DNA of 64,000 nt from Roseobacter sp. SK209-2-6 (GCF_000169455.1 NZ_AAYC01000002.1:186001-250000), one strand, 5' to 3'; positions 39,301 through 48,356 are shown, counted from the stretch's first letter. Numbers and translations are program-made. Notes: generated by a model from the sequence alone, not told the origin.

Positions 39301-39867
39301 GGCTATGAGTTGTACCAATCCATGCTGGAAGAGGCGATTGCCAAGATCAAGGCTGGCGAATTAGAAGGGCTCTCGGATGCGGATGAGCAATGGGCGCCTC
39401 AGATCAATCTGGGCGTGCCGGTTCTGATCCCGGAAAACTATGTGCCGGATCTGGATGTCCGCCTGGGTTTGTATCGCCGACTTTCCTCGCTTTCGACCAA
39501 GGTTGAGCTGGAGGGCTTTGCCGCCGAACTGATTGATAGATTTGGTAAACTGCCAAAAGAGGTCAACACTCTCATGTTGGTGGTGCGGATCAAGGGCATG
39601 TGCAAACGTGCAGGTATTGCCAAAATGGACGGAGGCCCAAAGGGGGCTACCATTCAATTCCACAATGACAAGTTTGCCTCACCGCAGGGATTGGTCGAGT
39701 TTATTGAGGGTCAGAATGGGCTGGCCAAGGTGAAAGACAACAAGATTGTCGTGCGCCGCGACTGGAAGAAGGACAGCGACAAGATCAAAGGCGCATTTGC
39801 CATTGCGCGCGATCTTGCCGAAAAGGTGGTGGCAGAAAAGAAAAAAGCTAAAAGCAAGGCTTCGTAA
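36391..39867 (+). CDS. mfd: transcription-repair coupling factor Mfd
   Basis: 1158-residue ATP-dependent translocase that removes RNA polymerase stalled at DNA lesions and recruits UvrA. Modules appear in order: UvrB-homology region ([18 protein letters not shown]), RNA-polymerase-interaction domain ([21 protein letters not shown]), RecG-like helicase core with Walker [17 protein letters not shown] near residue 628 and DEEQHFG near 730, [23 protein letters not shown], and the C-terminal TRCF domain. GAGGAG precedes the ATG. Confidence 0.98.
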   Translation: MAQGSITQGSITMGGAPEGYDARLILKELETSKQPVLHIARDDKRMEAMRAALSFFAPDLPILVFPGWDCLPYDRVSPNADVSAARMATLAALVHQMPKQFVLLTTLNGASQRVPARSILKEAAFRARVDQRVDEEALRKFLVRMGFVQSPTVMEAGDYAIRGGIIDIFPPGESGPVRLDFFGDILDGARRFDPVSQRTTEKLDLVELAPVSEVILDEAAITRFRQNYRIEFGAAGTDDPLYEAVSAGRKHQGIEHWLPFFHETLETLFDYLPDATITLDDQSTPARLARWDSIQDQYETRKHAMSQKGRMDSVYKPAPPGGLYMDDMAWKEATARHRVIQFHPLAQASGPGVVDAGGRIGRNFSPERQQENISLFGALASHIKARLQEGPVVVASYSEGARERLSGLIEDEGLAEVIHLRDGGSIGKSGLHLAVWALEHGFQTADLTVISEQDVLGDRLIRAPKKRRKAENFLTETQSLSPGDLVVHVDHGIGRYRGLEVVTAAGAAHECILLEYAEDSKLYLPVENIELLSKYGHDEGLLDRLGGGAWQAKKAKLKERIREMADRLIRIAAERALRKAPVMDPPPHAWEEFSARFPYQETEDQLRAIEDVMEDLHSGQPMDRLICGDVGFGKTEVAMRAAFVAAMSGLQVAIVAPTTLLARQHAAGFAERFRGFPLEVRQLSRFVSAKDASKTREGLAKGTIDIVVGTHALLAKNIRFQNLGLLIIDEEQHFGVAHKERLKQLRSDIHVLTLTATPIPRTLQLSLTGVRDLSIIGTPPVDRLAIRTYVSEFDAVTIREALLREHYRGGQSFYVVPRISDLPEIEEFLKTQLPELRYVVATGQMAAGELDDRMNAFYDGKFDVLLATTIVESGLDIPTANTMVVHRADMFGLAQLYQIRGRVGRSKTRAYAYLTTKPRQRLTQTAEKRLRVLGSLDTLGAGFTLASQDLDIRGAGNLLGEEQSGQMRDVGYELYQSMLEEAIAKIKAGELEGLSDADEQWAPQINLGVPVLIPENYVPDLDVRLGLYRRLSSLSTKVELEGFAAELIDRFGKLPKEVNTLMLVVRIKGMCKRAGIAKMDGGPKGATIQFHNDKFASPQGLVEFIEGQNGLAKVKDNKIVVRRDWKKDSDKIKGAFAIARDLAEKVVAEKKKAKSKAS

Positions 39868-39910
39868 GCACTGCCCCTGGCTTTGGAAAACCGTTGGATT
39901 TAGCCCAGCC

Positions 39911-41584
39911 TTAGGAGCAGCAGGCATTCTGTTGCTCCATCGCGGCCTGGGCGCATCCGCAACTGGCAAATACCCCATCAGAACGGGCCTGGGCCTGATC
40001 CAGCTTTTGTTTGATATGGTGAATTTCTATCTCTTCACCTCGCGCTAACAGGCAATCATGCAGACCCTTCAGGCTCCAGACGTTATCCGGGTGGATAGCA
40101 GCACGCGGGAGGGATCCACCAAGGCCAAGATCCTCCCGATAGACCGCTTCTGCCTCTTCCACATGTCCCTGCTCCAGCAGGAGCGCACCCAGTGCGTGAC
40201 GCGTCGGCTGCATCCACCCCCATGGCTCATCATAGGGGAGGTCGTCATCAAGGGCGACTGAGCGGCGTAAATGCCCATAGGCGATATCGAAATTTCCTTT
40301 TCGATACTCAATCTCACCCCGCAGCATTTCCGATGCAATTTCAAGAAGATCCACAACCTTGTTGTTGTGCATCAGACGGCTTTCTGGAACCTTTGCTTTG
40401 GCCAATAGGAAAAGGCTTTCTTCTGCCTCGGCCTCTGCCACGCGGCCCAGGGCGGCGTGGCCGATTGCCCGTGCATAATGCGTGCTTGCTGTCAAAGTTC
40501 GATAGAGGTCTTGATCCTCGGGCAACTCCAGTTCGCTTGCTTCCTGCCATCTACCAAACCGGATCAGAATATGCGGATGCAGAGACATAAAGGATTCAAA
40601 ATAGTCCGCCATGGGCGGGCTTTCGATCCGTAGCATTGCCTCGGGGGTGGTGTCCCAAAGCCCCTGGTTCGCACGCAAAGCGGGCTCGATTTGTCCAAGG
40701 AAAAGAGCGCCATAGATGACGAAGTGATAGTCATGCTGACGATAGCCCGTGTAGATGTTAAACGCGCCTTCTTGTTCATAGTACTTTAGATCCGCAGTGA
40801 CGGCCACTTCGTTCCACAGGACAACGTCGTGGTAATTGCCACAGAGCACATCGATATGGGTAGGCATATGAACCAAATGGCCGGCATCAGGAACCAGGCG
40901 GCGCAACACATCGCCGGCCTTCAGGGCTTTTTCCGGGGTCGGTGACATCTCCATAAGGTGAATGTAGAAATGCAGCAGTCCTGGGTGCCGCATCGCACCG
41001 GGTAGCTGGGCCATTGCCTGCTCCAGCAGCTCTTGAGCCTCCACAGTGGCTGCGCCCTTTGCCGGTTCGCCGGTTTTTAGATCCCACATCTGCCAGGGGG
41101 TCAATGTCAGCAGGCTTTCTGCGAATAGACTGCAAATATCAAGTTGATCAGGACAGCTGTTGTAGGCTTGACGCATGGTTTCAGCAAAGGCCCGGTCCCA
41201 ATCCGCCATATTGTCGGATAGGTCCCGCTGGGGGTAGCGGTCCTTCAAAGCTTCGATCAAGAGCTTTTCAGGTTGGCTGCAGGTTTTGCTACAGGCATTT
41301 GCTTTGCGGCAGAAATCATATGCGGTTTCCAAGGCCGCCTGACGGCCGGCTTCGTCATATAGCTCCCAGGGCATATTGTAGTTGGGACCGGAGGCATATG
41401 AGACCCCCCAATGGGCCATGGCGCAATGAGGGTCATGTTCCAAGGCTTTGTAAAAGCACTGGATTGCCTCAGCATGGTTGAAGGCATAGGTCCAGATAAG
41501 ACCACGATCGAACCAAAGCTGAGCTTCTGGGGCGGTTGTTGTGATGGGCCATGTATAATCGCCCAGATCATAATAATCACGCAT
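39911..41584 (-). CDS. TPR-repeat protein with a cysteine-rich C-terminus
   Basis: 557 residues built of helical tetratricopeptide-like repeats (for example NHAEAIQCFYKALEHDPHCAMAHWG and RHALGALLLEQGHVEEAEAVYRE). Histidine and tyrosine are frequent in the middle (PGLLHFYIHLMEMSP, HLVHMPTHIDVL, GYRQHDYHF), a pattern typical of this uncharacterised bacterial family. The C-terminus ends in SCGCAQAAMEQQNACCS, suggesting a metal- or redox-active tail. I prefer ATG 41584 (MRDYYDLGDYTWP), where the family homology begins; an ATG at 41671 overlaps the MFS stop codon (ATGA) and would add 29 residues. Probably one operon with the MFS gene. Role unknown. Confidence 0.8.
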   Translation of the reverse strand: MRDYYDLGDYTWPITTTAPEAQLWFDRGLIWTYAFNHAEAIQCFYKALEHDPHCAMAHWGVSYASGPNYNMPWELYDEAGRQAALETAYDFCRKANACSKTCSQPEKLLIEALKDRYPQRDLSDNMADWDRAFAETMRQAYNSCPDQLDICSLFAESLLTLTPWQMWDLKTGEPAKGAATVEAQELLEQAMAQLPGAMRHPGLLHFYIHLMEMSPTPEKALKAGDVLRRLVPDAGHLVHMPTHIDVLCGNYHDVVLWNEVAVTADLKYYEQEGAFNIYTGYRQHDYHFVIYGALFLGQIEPALRANQGLWDTTPEAMLRIESPPMADYFESFMSLHPHILIRFGRWQEASELELPEDQDLYRTLTASTHYARAIGHAALGRVAEAEAEESLFLLAKAKVPESRLMHNNKVVDLLEIASEMLRGEIEYRKGNFDIAYGHLRRSVALDDDLPYDEPWGWMQPTRHALGALLLEQGHVEEAEAVYREDLGLGGSLPRAAIHPDNVWSLKGLHDCLLARGEEIEIHHIKQKLDQAQARSDGVFASCGCAQAAMEQQNACCS

Positions 41585-41667
41585 GTCAAATTCCCGACGC
41601 AAAACCTGTGAAAGCGTAGGAGGGCAGCTCCTCACTGGCAAGGTGCGATCAAAATGACCGCGCGTTG

Positions 41668-42891
41668 TCATTCCGCTGGCAGGCGCGCCTCTACCTTTGC
41701 CATGTGCAACATGAGGAGGAGACCCGCGCAGGACATGGTCAGAACCCCCAGGGTCACCGGTAGAAGGGATCCGTCAAACAGCAGACCGATTGGGGCAGCG
41801 ATGACGGCGGCAAGCACCGTTGCAATAGCGCCAATGACAGAGGCGGCCATACCTGCGATATGGCCCATGGGTTCCATCGCCATGGCGTTCAGATTTCCCA
41901 GGGTAGTTCCCGCGATAAAGAAAATCGTGGTTTGCCAGAACACGAAGAGTGCAAATGCCATGTTCAGCGAGAGGGTCATATTCTCCAGAACCAGCATGGA
42001 GCCCGAGAAAAAGATCTGAGCGGCCAGGGACCATGTCACCATTCTGCGCATGCCGACGCGGACCACCAGGGCAGCATTCAGCAAACTGGCACTGCCAGAG
42101 ACCAGTGCGATAAACCCGAACCAAAAGGGAAAGCTCTCAGCGCGGTCAAAAATGACATCGTAGATCGGCTGCACCATTGTGAGCGTGGTAAACAGCATGC
42201 CCATGCACAGGGTCTGCACGCAGATCGAGAGGCGTACAGTTGGGTGCGCGAACATTTCTCCCACCGAGGCCAGCAGGAGCGGGAGGCGGAAGGGGCGGCG
42301 GTTTTCCTTTGCCAGGGGTTCCGGCAGGCGCAAGCCCATCCAGCTCACCACGATGATTGCAAAGAGTACAAAGGCGGCAAAGATTCCGCGCCAGCCCGCA
42401 AGGGCAATGATGCCCGCGCCCAGCATGGGAGCAAAGGCGGGGACCAGAGTAAAGATCATCATGGCGATCGACATAAGCCGCGCCATTTCGCGCCCTGAAT
42501 ACAGATCGCGCACTATTGCCAGGGCCACAACTCTGGGTCCTGCGGCGCCGATCCCCATGAGAACACGAGAGATCAAGACCAATTCCAATGATGATGCAAA
42601 CCAGGCCACGGTGGAGGAAATGATATAGAGCGTCGCGCCTGCATAGATGACAGGCTTTCGACCAAAAGCATCCGAGAGCGGACCCGTAAAGAAGGTTCCG
42701 ACCCCCATACCCAAAACAAAACTGGTCAGGATGAGCTGCGCTCGGTTGATATCGCTGGGGCTGAGTTCCTCACCGATTTCAGGAAGGGCAGGCAGCATCG
42801 CGTCGATTGAAAAGGCAATCGTGGCAAACATCATCGCAATCAATGCGATGAACTCCGCTTTGGACATGCTGGGGGTCGCGTTTTCTGACAT
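41668..42891 (-). CDS. Bcr/CflA-type MFS drug efflux transporter
   Basis: About 407 residues with twelve transmembrane segments. The Bcr/CflA group is recognised by SIDAMLPALPEIGEEL in the first helix region, the motif A-like GPLSDAFGRKPVIYAG and RVLMGIGAAGPRVVALAIVRDLY. These 12-TM antiporters export drugs or metabolites by proton exchange. ATG 42891 is preferred over an upstream GTG at 42900. It is followed by, and slightly overlaps, the TPR-protein frame. Confidence 0.9.
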   Translation of the reverse strand: MSENATPSMSKAEFIALIAMMFATIAFSIDAMLPALPEIGEELSPSDINRAQLILTSFVLGMGVGTFFTGPLSDAFGRKPVIYAGATLYIISSTVAWFASSLELVLISRVLMGIGAAGPRVVALAIVRDLYSGREMARLMSIAMMIFTLVPAFAPMLGAGIIALAGWRGIFAAFVLFAIIVVSWMGLRLPEPLAKENRRPFRLPLLLASVGEMFAHPTVRLSICVQTLCMGMLFTTLTMVQPIYDVIFDRAESFPFWFGFIALVSGSASLLNAALVVRVGMRRMVTWSLAAQIFFSGSMLVLENMTLSLNMAFALFVFWQTTIFFIAGTTLGNLNAMAMEPMGHIAGMAASVIGAIATVLAAVIAAPIGLLFDGSLLPVTLGVLTMSCAGLLLMLHMAKVEARLPAE

Positions 42892-43068
42892 TTGGGGCAC
42901 TCAAGAAATGGGTGAAACCACAGCCTTGTTCAGCCGAAGGGCTGGGACAGGCTTTGGGTTCCTTTTGCGCTATCACCACTCGGGGGTTTCAACCATTGGC
43001 GATGACGCACAGGGGTATGTGCATGATTGCTTTGTGTAGTAAAATGTTGAGGTTTAAGTGGGGGTTAG

Positions 43069-43446
43069 CTAGGTCTTGTGGCGGGATTCATGAGGCTGAT
43101 CATCTTGATTTGCAACCTCTTCAGCATCTGCATCCTCGGGGGGAATTCCAAGGTGCGCAATCAGCCAATCCGTTTGTTTTTCGCGTTTTTGCATTTGAAG
43201 CTGGGCAAATTCACGTATGGCGATGGCAAAAATGCCAAGTCCGCTGAAAATAAGAATGGTGGTTGCGATTTTCCCGATCTCGGTTGCCGGGACCAGGTTG
43301 CCATAGCCAACGGTTGAAATAGTCACCACGGTAAAGAAATAGGAATCGACCCAACTCCAGCCTTCTACCAGGTGAAAGAAGACCGTGCTGCTGACCAGGA
43401 TGATCAGCAGACTCAGAAAAATGGTAGCGCGGCGTAGTGGTCTCAC
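43069..43446 (-). CDS. two-TM potassium channel protein
   Basis: 125 residues with two transmembrane helices around a pore loop holding the K+ selectivity filter TVGYG (45-49, in TISTVGYGNLVP), the minimal KcsA-like plan. A charged, acidic tail follows, with no RCK or cyclic-nucleotide domain. The start is GTG, overlapping the upstream DsbA-like gene stop (GTGA), with a strong AGGAGGAAAC ribosome binding site inside that gene. This tight coupling to a thiol oxidoreductase is unusual. Confidence 0.88.
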   Translation of the reverse strand: MRPLRRATIFLSLLIILVSSTVFFHLVEGWSWVDSYFFTVVTISTVGYGNLVPATEIGKIATTILIFSGLGIFAIAIREFAQLQMQKREKQTDWLIAHLGIPPEDADAEEVANQDDQPHESRHKT

Positions 43447-44102
43447 GTTTCCTCCTTCTTGTTTTCAAGCTGGGATTGGATGTCTTTTATCACCTGCAGC
43501 CAGAGTTCCGGAGGTTGCGCCCCGGGGACCGCATGTTGGTTGGCAATGATCTGGGTCGGTACAGAGTTTACCCCCATTTTGCGCGAATGGGCGTCGCGAT
43601 TGCGAATTTCCTCGACATCATTCTCACCGGACAACAGCTGACGGGTGACTTCCGCATCCATTCCAATTTCGGAAGCGATTTCAACCAGCACTTGGTGATC
43701 CCCTATATCGCGGGCATGGGTGAAATAGGCTTCAAACAAGGCTGTTACTGCTGCCTCTTGCTTGCCTTCAATACCTGCCCAGTGGATCAAACGATGCGCA
43801 TCCAGGGTATTCGGGGTCCGCTGCATACCTTCAAAGTCAATCGAAATCCCTGCTTTGGCCGCATGTTCCACAACAGGCGCGTAGGCTTTGACCGCGCCTT
43901 CCTTGCCGCCGAATTTGTTCTCCAGGTACTCGCGCCGATCCATGCCCTCTCGCGGCATATCGGGGTTCAGCTGAAAGGGATGCCATTCGATGACAAAGGG
44001 ATGGTCTGGCATTTCTGCCAGTGCCTTGTCCAAATGAGTCTTGCCAATATAGCACCAGGGGCAAATTGGATCAGAGAGGATATCGAGTTTCACGGCGGTC
44101 AT
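43443..44102 (-). CDS. DsbA-family oxidoreductase (FrnE-like)
   Basis: 219-residue thioredoxin-fold protein of the DsbA superfamily with the active site Cys14-Pro-Trp-Cys17 in LDILSDPICPWCYIG and the cis-proline region near GVNSVPTQII. It has no signal peptide, so like FrnE and 2-hydroxychromene-2-carboxylate isomerase relatives it should be cytoplasmic, acting as a disulfide isomerase or glutathione-dependent enzyme. Start at ATG 44102 with AAAGGAT upstream, four bases after the acyl-CoA synthetase stop. Coupled to the channel gene downstream. Confidence 0.88.
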   Translation of the reverse strand: MTAVKLDILSDPICPWCYIGKTHLDKALAEMPDHPFVIEWHPFQLNPDMPREGMDRREYLENKFGGKEGAVKAYAPVVEHAAKAGISIDFEGMQRTPNTLDAHRLIHWAGIEGKQEAAVTALFEAYFTHARDIGDHQVLVEIASEIGMDAEVTRQLLSGENDVEEIRNRDAHSRKMGVNSVPTQIIANQHAVPGAQPPELWLQVIKDIQSQLENKKEET

Positions 44103-44106
44103 TGGA

Positions 44107-45615
44107 CTATCCTTTGAAAAGAGCAGGCAGCGCGCGGCGCAGAAGTTTGCCATTGGCGCCCGTTGGCAGGCTTTCGAGTTGCACAAAGGCGCGGGGCTGC
44201 TTGTACCCTGCTAATCGCGAAGAGGCAAAAGCCTGTAGCTCTGGTATGTTCACGGTTTCGGGAGAGGAGAAAAAGGCAACGATGATATAGGTGTCTTCTT
44301 TGACCTCGACCGCTGCGCAGCCAACCTGCGAGATCGCAGGATGGGCGGAGAGAGCAGTTTCCACCTCTATCGGAGAGACCCGGAAACCCCCGGCATTCAT
44401 CATGTCATCATCTCGACCAAGGTAGGAGATTTCCCCATTATCATGCATAACCCCTTGATCCCCGGTCAAAAACCAATCCCCTCGCATGCGGGAGAGGGTG
44501 TCTTCCGGCGCGTTCAGGTATCCAAGCATAAGGCCAGGGTCGCTCTTGTGGATGGCAATTGTGCCTTCCTCACCCATCGGAGCGGGGGCGCCGTCGCGCA
44601 GAATTGCAATTCTGCGCCCTTCCTGCGGTCGGCCCAGTGATTTCCCTCTCGCTGCTGCGCCGGGACAGCTTGATATGAAGGTGGAGCATTCCGACATGCC
44701 ATAGGCTTCGTACAACTCTGTTCCGCTGGCCTGTTTCCAGGCCTCATGCAGGTGATCGGAGAGTTTCTCTCCGGCGCAGAGCCCATGACGCAGATCGGGC
44801 AGGTCAAACCTGTGCTTCGACTTTAAAATCCTCCGGTAAACTCCAGGTGCCGCAGCAAAAAGGCTGGCTCGATGCTTTCTTAGCAACTGGGGTAGATCGG
44901 AGAGTTCTGTTCCTTCTGCAGGGATCAAGGCAGTTGCGCCGATACTCCAAGGGTCCATCAAACCGGTGCCTAAGGTAAAGGTCCAGTTGAAGGCCCCGGC
45001 ATGTAAGAGACGATCATCGGGTGTGAGACCATACCAGCCGGAAAACATCATTTGTCGCGCCCAGATGGCACGGTGTGCGTGTCCAACCGCACGGGCCTTG
45101 CCGCTGGTGCCAGAGGTGAAGACTGCATAGGCCAGACGCTCTGGATCACCCAGGTCATAGGCGCAAGGGGGCAGGGACTGCATGGCCTGAAGCGCATCCA
45201 AATGGAACGTTTTCGCGTGCTCTGCACAAGCAACTGCTGGATCTCGCAAGACCGCTGCTGGCTGCAGGTCATCGATGATCTTCGCGGTCTCAAACTCTGT
45301 CAGTTGTGGTGAGGTCGGGATCGGGACCAGTCCCGCAGCGATGGCACCGAGATAGGCAATGGGAAATTCGACCGTATTGCCTAGGCGCATCAAGAGAAGG
45401 TCACCGGGTTTCAAACCCGCCTGCAACAGACCGGTGCCGGTGCCGCGTACCGCTGCCTCTAGCTGGCCAAAAGTCCAGACAGTGCTATCTTTGTGGCCAA
45501 GGACCTCCAGGGCGGGTTTGTCCGGTTGGTTGCATGCCTTGGCCAGCACATAGTCAGCCAGATTGAAAGGGGCTGGACAGGGGGCAAAAGGCCCATGATC
45601 AAATAGAGAAAGCAT
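44107..45615 (-). CDS. class I adenylate-forming enzyme (acyl-CoA synthetase)
   Basis: 502-residue ANL-family enzyme that activates a carboxylic acid as acyl-AMP and then transfers it to CoA. The AMP-binding P-loop is FTSGTSGKARAVGH, the A5-like motif ELYEAYGMSE, the hinge region WFLTGDQG and YLGRDDDMMNAGGFRVSPIEVE, and the catalytic Lys in TGANGKLLRRALP. The pattern resembles benzoate-CoA ligases, so an aromatic or short-chain acid is plausible. It heads a compact operon with the DsbA-like and potassium-channel genes and is divergent from the XRE-cupin regulator, which may control it. Confidence 0.88.
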   Translation of the reverse strand: MLSLFDHGPFAPCPAPFNLADYVLAKACNQPDKPALEVLGHKDSTVWTFGQLEAAVRGTGTGLLQAGLKPGDLLLMRLGNTVEFPIAYLGAIAAGLVPIPTSPQLTEFETAKIIDDLQPAAVLRDPAVACAEHAKTFHLDALQAMQSLPPCAYDLGDPERLAYAVFTSGTSGKARAVGHAHRAIWARQMMFSGWYGLTPDDRLLHAGAFNWTFTLGTGLMDPWSIGATALIPAEGTELSDLPQLLRKHRASLFAAAPGVYRRILKSKHRFDLPDLRHGLCAGEKLSDHLHEAWKQASGTELYEAYGMSECSTFISSCPGAAARGKSLGRPQEGRRIAILRDGAPAPMGEEGTIAIHKSDPGLMLGYLNAPEDTLSRMRGDWFLTGDQGVMHDNGEISYLGRDDDMMNAGGFRVSPIEVETALSAHPAISQVGCAAVEVKEDTYIIVAFFSSPETVNIPELQAFASSRLAGYKQPRAFVQLESLPTGANGKLLRRALPALFKG

Positions 45616-45679
45616 AAGCTTTGGCTAGCTTGTCACATGCTCCGTTGCAAGCTGGCACCGAGCGTCATATAGAAATGTC

Positions 45680-46303
45680 ATGAAAAGAAGCGACCCCAAA
45701 TCCCTAATTACCATCGCCCGTGCCAATGGCGAAGAGGGCGAAACGGAACCCCTGGACCTTGGGGCGCGCGTTCGGGAACTGCGCAAGGCGCGGGACTGGA
45801 CCCTGGAGCATGCAGCAAATCAGGCAGGCTTGGCGCGTTCAACCCTGTCCAAGATTGAAAACGGGCAGATGTCGCCAACCTATGACGCGCTAAAGAAATT
45901 GGCGATCGGATTGCAAATCTCGGTTCCGCAGCTCTTTACCCCGCCGCAGCGCGGCCAGGTCAATGGCCGCATGACCGTAACCAAGTTGAACGAGGGATCC
46001 GCCCAGGCAACGGCTACTTATGAGCATGAGCTTTTGGCGGATGGATTGCGGCGCAAGCAGATGCTGCCCTATCGGGCACGCGTTCGTGCGCGCTCCATGG
46101 ATGAGTTCGATGGCTGGGTCCGCCACGATGGCGAAGAGTTCCTTTATGTCTTGACCGGAGTGGTCAAGCTGTTCACGGAATTCTACGAGCCGGTAGAGAT
46201 GCGCAGAGGCGATAGCGCCTACTATGATGCCGCGATGGGGCATAATGTGATTTCGGTCAGCCCGGAAGATGCCACTATTCTTTGGGTGACGTCGCTGACC
46301 TGA
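45680..46303 (+). CDS. XRE-cupin transcriptional regulator
   Basis: 207 residues: an N-terminal helix-turn-helix of the XRE (Cro/CI) type (VRELRKARDWTLEHAANQAGLARSTLSKIENG, about 30-60) and a C-terminal cupin domain (GEEFLYVLTGVVKLFTEF, MRRGDSAYYDAAMGHNV) that likely binds a small ligand. The 64-base gap to the divergent acyl-CoA synthetase gene suggests control of that operon. A clear terminator follows. Confidence 0.9.
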   Translation: MKRSDPKSLITIARANGEEGETEPLDLGARVRELRKARDWTLEHAANQAGLARSTLSKIENGQMSPTYDALKKLAIGLQISVPQLFTPPQRGQVNGRMTVTKLNEGSAQATATYEHELLADGLRRKQMLPYRARVRARSMDEFDGWVRHDGEEFLYVLTGVVKLFTEFYEPVEMRRGDSAYYDAAMGHNVISVSPEDATILWVTSLT

Positions 46304-46331
46304 TCGCGTGAGACGACCAAGACAGGAATTG

Positions 46332-46363
46332 GAAACGCCCTGGTTTTCTGGCCAGGGCGTTTC
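46332..46363. terminator. bidirectional terminator between XRE-cupin and aqpS genes
   Basis: GAAACGCCCTGG and CCAGGGCGTTTC form a perfect 12-pair stem with an eight-base loop; ATCGTTTT follows on the plus strand. It sits seven bases from the aqpS stop and serves the two convergent genes. Confidence 0.85.
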
Positions 46364-46369
46364 ATCGTT

Positions 46370-47029
46370 TTAGGCCTCTTTGGCAAATAGCCAGCGTAAC
46401 ACGAAATGCCCTAAGACAACGCCAATCAGCTGCATGGCGATAAAGCCGAGGATATGGCCGGGGTAAATACCCGCAAAGGTGTCACTAAAACCGCGCGCAA
46501 TGGTAACAGCGGGGTTCGCGAAACTGGTCGATGAGGTGAACCAATAGGCCCCAGTAATATAGAGGCCAACCAGCGCCGGTACGGTATCGGGTTTGCTACG
46601 CAACCCTCCGAAGATGACAAAGAGCAGCCCAAAGGTTGCAACGATCTCAGAGAACCACTGCGCCAAACTGGTGCGATGCATGGTTTGGGAGGACTGCAAG
46701 AGGGGCAAATCAAACATGATGTGACAGGCCCAAACACCAAGAATGCCACCTGCAATCTGTACCAGTACATAGCCTGGCACTTCACGCCAGTCGTGTTCGC
46801 CTCTTAGAGCAAAGGCCAGGGTGACCGCAGGGTTGAAATGTGCACCGGACAGCGGACCCAGAGTGGTGATGATCGCATAGAGCATACAGCCGGTTGCAAT
46901 AGCGTTGGCCAAAAGGGCGAGGGCGATATTTCCACCGGACAGGCTTTGGGCCATGATGCCAGAGCCCACAACACCGATCAGCAAAAAGCCTGTTCCCAAA
47001 AACTCTGCTGCTAGCCGTCGTGCGTTCAT
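46370..47029 (-). CDS. aqpS: AqpS-like aquaglyceroporin of the arsenic operon
   Basis: 219-residue MIP-family channel with six transmembrane segments and both NPA boxes (GAHFNPAVTLAFA and TSFANPAVTIARG). In Sinorhizobium meliloti AqpS lies in an ars operon and lets arsenite leave the cell down its gradient after ArsC reduces internal arsenate. The same pairing is seen here: its ATG overlaps the arsC stop by four bases, and there is no arsB or acr3 pump in the operon. It ends at a strong convergent terminator. Confidence 0.9.
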   Translation of the reverse strand: MNARRLAAEFLGTGFLLIGVVGSGIMAQSLSGGNIALALLANAIATGCMLYAIITTLGPLSGAHFNPAVTLAFALRGEHDWREVPGYVLVQIAGGILGVWACHIMFDLPLLQSSQTMHRTSLAQWFSEIVATFGLLFVIFGGLRSKPDTVPALVGLYITGAYWFTSSTSFANPAVTIARGFSDTFAGIYPGHILGFIAMQLIGVVLGHFVLRWLFAKEA

Positions 47030-47499
47030 GACAAGGCCCCGATGTTCTGGAGTTCCTCTTGCAGCTCAAGCTGGGAGAGGTCCTTGGGGAGGGCGACAAA
47101 GGCCTTTGCCTTGCGAGACAGCTTCTCATAGGCCGTTTCAAAGGCCTCTTGCCAGTCAGATTCTGAAGCACTTGCCGGGTCTTCAATTCCCCAATGGGCA
47201 CGAAGGGGGGCGCCTGGCCAAATTGGGCAGGTTTCACCAGCGGCCGAGGCGCAAACTGTAACCACCAGATCCATTTCCGGTGCGCCATCTGCAGAAAATT
47301 CATCCCAGCTTTTGGAGCGCGCGGCACTGGTGTCGTAGCCCTTTTCATTCAACAGGGTTAAAGACTGCGGGTGCACCTTGCCCGTGGGCTGAGAGCCGGC
47401 AGAATAGGCAGTGATTTTTCCCGCGCCGAGTTTGTTCAAGAGATGCTCCAACAGAATGGAGCGGGCGGAATTGCCTGTGCACAGCACGAGGATGTTCAT
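47026..47499 (-). CDS. arsC: arsenate reductase, LMW phosphatase type
   Basis: 157 residues of the low-molecular-weight tyrosine phosphatase fold. The arsenate-binding P-loop is VLCTGNSARS (nucleophile Cys7), and the redox pair Cys83 and Cys91 lies in TVCASAAGETCPIWPG, so it should reduce arsenate to arsenite with thioredoxin or glutaredoxin. It overlaps both neighbours by four bases (ATGA), within the arsRC-arsC-aqpS operon. It is a second ArsC beside the domain fused to ArsR. Confidence 0.93.
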   Translation of the reverse strand: MNILVLCTGNSARSILLEHLLNKLGAGKITAYSAGSQPTGKVHPQSLTLLNEKGYDTSAARSKSWDEFSADGAPEMDLVVTVCASAAGETCPIWPGAPLRAHWGIEDPASASESDWQEAFETAYEKLSRKAKAFVALPKDLSQLELQEELQNIGALS

Positions 47500-48356
47500 G
47501 AGAGGGTCCTTTGATCCGGTGATCTTGCGATAGTTTCGATGGTTCCGATGCTGTCCGATTGCTGCTGCAGCGAAATCCGGTCCAATGTGCTATAGGGGAG
47601 GGCGATAAAAGCTTGGATCCGTTGCTTTAGGATCCCATAGGCCTGTTGTAGGGCTAGTTGCTTTTCTGCTTCGTTTCCTGCGGCCTTTAGCGGGTCCTCC
47701 ATCCCCCAGTGGGCGCTTATGGGCTGCCCTGGCCAAGCTGGGCATTCTTCGTTCGCAGCGTTGTTGCAAACGGTGAAAGTAAAATCCATTTGTGTTGCGG
47801 TGCCAGTGTTGAAATCCGCAAGCGATTTGGACGAAAGCCGCGATGTGTCATGTCCCCGTGCGCTCAGAAGGTTTAGAACCGCAGGATCCGGGCCTTCCCC
47901 GGGGGTCGTGCCGGCTGAGTAGGCCTGAAAGCTTCCCTGTCCTAGGTCGTTCAGAAGCGCCTCTGCCATAACGGAACGCGCGGAATTGGCCGTGCAGACA
48001 AAGAGAACCTTAAGCGGCGAGTGGGGGGAGGGTTTCGGGGCATCTCCAATTTCCGGCGTCAGGCAAACATCGGGTCGATTGTTGCAGCAATCCGTCAAGA
48101 GAGAGCGAAACATCCCTCTCAACCCATCAAGATTAGCCATATAGAGGAGCGAATTTCCTCTGCGGCTCTGGGTGATGAGCCCCGCCTTCATGAGGGAGGA
48201 AAGATAGGCCGAAGAGGTATTGGCTTTGTAGTTCAGAGCGGTTGCGATCTCACCAGCTGGGACGGCATCGGGATAGCGACGTACCAGGAGCCGAAAAATC
48301 GCCAGACGGTTTTCATGGGCAAGGGCGGATAGCTGAGTGATGCAATCTATTTCCAT
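47496..48356 (-). CDS. ArsR-ArsC fusion: arsenic repressor joined to arsenate reductase
   Basis: 286 residues. The N-terminal ArsR/SmtB winged helix (about 1-105) has LSALAHENRLAIFRLLVRR and the recognition region SSAYLSSLMKAGLI, and Cys90, Cys91 and Cys98 (DCCNNRPDVC) resemble the As(III)-binding cysteines of the Acidithiobacillus ArsR type. From residue 116 an LMW-phosphatase ArsC domain follows: P-loop VCTANSARS (Cys121) and TVCNNAANEECPAWPG (Cys197, Cys205). I start at ATG 48356, where homology begins; a TTG at 48446 is the only upstream start in frame. No ribosome binding site is visible because the start lies in the inverted repeat described below. Confidence 0.9.
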   Translation of the reverse strand: MEIDCITQLSALAHENRLAIFRLLVRRYPDAVPAGEIATALNYKANTSSAYLSSLMKAGLITQSRRGNSLLYMANLDGLRGMFRSLLTDCCNNRPDVCLTPEIGDAPKPSPHSPLKVLFVCTANSARSVMAEALLNDLGQGSFQAYSAGTTPGEGPDPAVLNLLSARGHDTSRLSSKSLADFNTGTATQMDFTFTVCNNAANEECPAWPGQPISAHWGMEDPLKAAGNEAEKQLALQQAYGILKQRIQAFIALPYSTLDRISLQQQSDSIGTIETIARSPDQRTLS

